A stretch of 7,565 nt of DNA from Planctomycetota bacterium (GTDB lineage: Bacteria; Planctomycetota; Phycisphaerae; WQYP01): assembly GCA_021828925.1 (NCBI GenBank), contig JAJZCT010000150.1:1-7565 (forward strand). The letters run 5' to 3'. Shown one piece after another: positions 6,281 through 7,565 of this stretch (positions are counted from its first letter, which is position 1; each line of letters starts with the position of its first letter). The position numbers and the translations under genes were made by a program. The notes under the pieces were generated by a model, which saw nothing but the letters and a program-made list of their open reading frames with translations, was not told where the DNA came from and made no database searches.

Positions 6281-7045
6281 ATGGTAGAGCCTGCAGCACA
6301 CCCCGGCGCGTCAACAGCGAAATCAGTGGATGTTTCTGTTGACAATCTGGATCGGGAACGAGATCGGCTGGCGCGGGTGGAGCAACTGGCTCGCCTGGGC
6401 GAGCTTGCCGGAGGGTTGGCTCATGAGTTGAAAAATCCGCTTTCGACCATCAAACTGAACCTGCAGTTATTGCAGGAGGATTTGATGCAGTTGCCCGGCG
6501 CGGAAACCAGCAGGGCAAGAGCTTCAACCCTGCGAAAAGAGGTCGACCGTCTCGGCCATACTGTCGATGATTTTCTCCGGTTCGCCGGCCGCCTGGAGTT
6601 GCACACCAAACCGACGCAACTCAATGATCTGGTGCGGGACTTGATTGACTTTTTTCGACCACAGGCCCAGGCCGCCAATGTGCGGCTGCATACCAGCTTG
6701 TGCTCCGAGGAGCCGCTTTGCCCCTTGGACCCCAACTTGATCAAGCAGGCATTGTTGAATCTGATGCTTAACGCCGTGCAGGCCATGCCGGACGGCGGAG
6801 ATTTAATTATTCGTACGCATGTGGATCAAAACCGGGTTTATTTGGATGTTGCGGATACCGGTTCGGGCGTATCGGCCAGTGCCGCGTCGCATATTTTTGA
6901 AGCATACTACACGACGAAAAAGGGCGGAACCGGACTGGGGCTTGCCACCACGCGCCGTATCATTGAAGAACACCGCGGTCATATTTCCTTTACCAGTGAA
7001 CCCGGCAAGGGAACCAATTTCCGGCTGGATCTGCCCCTGCAGTAG
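6281..7045 (+). CDS. Soluble sensor histidine kinase without a recognisable sensor domain
   Basis: This 254-residue protein is the transmitter module of a two-component kinase. The HisKA dimerisation/phosphoacceptor helix contains LAHELKNPLSTIKLNLQ (46-62), with His48 as the predicted phosphorylation site. The HATPase_c domain shows the N box ALLNLMLNAVQAM (157-169), the G1 box VADTGSGV (190-197), the F-box region IFEAYYTTKKGG (205-216) and the G2 box GTGLGLA (216-222). It resembles the C-terminal half of NtrB/ZraS-type kinases. Only about 30 residues precede the coiled-coil-like DRERDRLARVEQLARLGELA (24-43). There is no membrane segment and no room for a PAS or GAF sensor, so any signal must come through a partner or that short region. 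It starts 21 nt after pnp with only a weak GGGTG upstream, suggesting cotranscription. No response regulator gene lies in the window, so its partner is unknown. Confidence 0.92.
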   Translation: MVEPAAHPGASTAKSVDVSVDNLDRERDRLARVEQLARLGELAGGLAHELKNPLSTIKLNLQLLQEDLMQLPGAETSRARASTLRKEVDRLGHTVDDFLRFAGRLELHTKPTQLNDLVRDLIDFFRPQAQAANVRLHTSLCSEEPLCPLDPNLIKQALLNLMLNAVQAMPDGGDLIIRTHVDQNRVYLDVADTGSGVSASAASHIFEAYYTTKKGGTGLGLATTRRIIEEHRGHISFTSEPGKGTNFRLDLPLQ

Positions 7046-7124
7046 ACCATGGCCGTATTCGGCCCAGATGGACGCTTACTGGTCACATTACTGAGCAATT
7101 GGTATCAATGGTATGGCATTGTCG

Positions 7125-7167
7125 ATGTTCACCGATGTTTGAACATATGGGGTGCATCGATGAACAT
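7125..7167. repeat. Inverted repeat in the convergent intergenic region after the kinase gene
   Basis: Bases 7125-7137 and 7155-7167 are 13-nt inverted arms with one non-complementary position, which becomes a G-U wobble in minus-strand RNA. GAACAT at 7141-7146 offers a competing 6-bp pairing with ATGTTC at 7125-7130. The element sits between two convergent genes where a bidirectional terminator would be expected, but neither strand has a T-run after the stem. The 150-nt spacer (7046-7195) shows nothing else I can name. Confidence 0.4.
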
Positions 7168-7195
7168 TGGCGTACCTCGTCCTGGCCGCCTCAGC

Positions 7196-7516
7196 TCATT
7201 TCGGCTTTATGCCGCAAAGGATCAAAATGGTGGGGATCAGATTAAAGCACGCGTGCATGGTAATGTCCGTCCAGATATTTCCAGTACGTTCATACATATA
7301 ACCTAACGCCACGGCCAGCAGGAACAAAACCGGAAAATATTCATCGTAACCGGGTGTAACAATGTAATGCACGCCTGCAAATACAGCCGCGGTGAGCAGA
7401 ATTGCAATCCATCGTCGGCGCGGCAACCATGGCGATTGCGGCCATCGTGGCGGGGGGGGGAGGACTCGGCGGTGCGGGGACACCTGCGGTGGAATCTGAA
7501 GATGGACGTTCCTCAC
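7196..7516 (-). CDS. CPBP-family intramembrane metalloprotease, C-terminal part, apparent frameshift upstream
   Basis: The 106 codons from GTG 7516 to TGA 7196-7198 encode the C-terminal membrane portion of a CPBP (Abi/CAAX-protease, Rce1-like) protein. Motif 2 is FAGVH with His50, and motif 3 is MHACFN with His88 and Asn92. Between them lies LFLLAVALGYMYERTGNIW (64-82), typical of the family. Two hydrophobic segments (about 36-53 and 61-75) and a terminal one (about 84-101) fit transmembrane helices. The catalytic EExxxR motif 1, expected N-terminal to this region, is absent, and the frame hits TAG at 7529-7531, so the GTG is probably not the real start. The other frame is open from the window edge to a run of nine C at 7452-7460. 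Losing one C joins them into a proline-rich linker followed by RWPQSPWLPRRRW. The gene is therefore either a frameshifted pseudogene, a phase-variable gene, or intact with a sequencing error. Confidence 0.75.
   Translation of the reverse strand: MRNVHLQIPPQVSPHRRVLPPPPRWPQSPWLPRRRWIAILLTAAVFAGVHYIVTPGYDEYFPVLFLLAVALGYMYERTGNIWTDITMHACFNLIPTILILCGIKPK
7452..7460 (-). repeat. Homopolymer of nine C (minus strand) at the frame junction of the CPBP gene
   Basis: Nine consecutive G on the given strand read as nine C in the CPBP gene and encode prolines. Eight would join the upstream open frame to the protease frame, while nine puts them out of phase. Long homopolymers like this are prone to replication slippage and to sequencing error. 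Confidence 0.85.
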
Positions 7517-7565
7517 TCGCGGTGGAAGCTATGTCCGGTTGTCCCCATGGCGTATTGTGCGCGGC
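7461..7565 (-). other. Upstream open frame, probable linker region of the same CPBP gene
   Basis: Reading the minus strand from the window edge at 7565, this frame stays open through the C-run and for a further 37 codons. Its residues up to the C-run include NTPWGQPDIASTASEERPSS followed by DSTAGVPAPPSPP, a Pro/Ser/Thr-rich stretch with no hydrophobic segment that looks like an interdomain linker. It probably belongs to the CPBP protein, with the catalytic Glu-Glu motif beyond the window. The protease frame itself is closed by TAG at 7529-7531 in this interval. Confidence 0.5.

Noticed and set aside
7049..7306. Plus-strand open frame of 85 codons directly after the kinase gene
   Set aside because: It has no ribosome binding site, has no recognisable domain, and overlaps the CPBP coding region on the opposite strand.

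Overview
The window carries ordinary bacterial chromosomal genes of moderate GC content: a sulfate-activation operon on the minus strand, the rpsO-pnp ribosome/RNA-decay block on the plus strand, and a partial gene at each end. The organism is a Gram-negative-type bacterium. The fused CysN-CysC protein with a GQ-type APS kinase motif, an AIM24 protein and a CPBP protein with a proline-rich linker loosely suggest Planctomycetota or a relative. That placement is an inference from family knowledge and has low confidence. I see no tRNA, rRNA, CRISPR array, insertion sequence or phage gene.

Layout. Positions 1-269 (+) hold the C-terminal end of an AIM24-family protein. It converges, 15 nt away, on cysNC (285-2234, -). 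cysNC lies downstream of cysD (2363-3271, -) across a structured 128-nt spacer. CysD and the CysN half together adenylate sulfate to APS. The CysC half should phosphorylate APS to PAPS, but it carries several substitutions at normally conserved catalytic positions. The cysD-rpsO divergent intergenic region (3272-3546) holds a nested inverted repeat close to cysD, a short GC-rich palindrome, and a good sigma-70-like promoter followed by a leader hairpin for rpsO.

rpsO (3547-3813, +) is followed by a long hairpin that begins at its stop codon, then a 37-codon small ORF with an excellent ribosome binding site (3950-4063), then pnp (4091-6259). A sensorless soluble histidine kinase (6281-7045) starts 21 nt after pnp and is probably cotranscribed with it. 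The rpsO-pnp order is classical. The small ORF and the kinase are the less expected parts.

At the right end, a convergent intergenic region with an inverted repeat (7046-7195) precedes a minus-strand CPBP-type membrane protease fragment (7196-7516). Its frame is broken upstream, but a different frame is open to the window edge. The two frames meet at a run of nine C, so a one-base slip or sequencing error is likely.

Nothing here looks like a wholly new multi-gene system. The points most worth checking are the altered APS kinase domain, the unannotated small ORF with its duplicated initiation region before pnp, the kinase linked to pnp, and the homopolymer frameshift.
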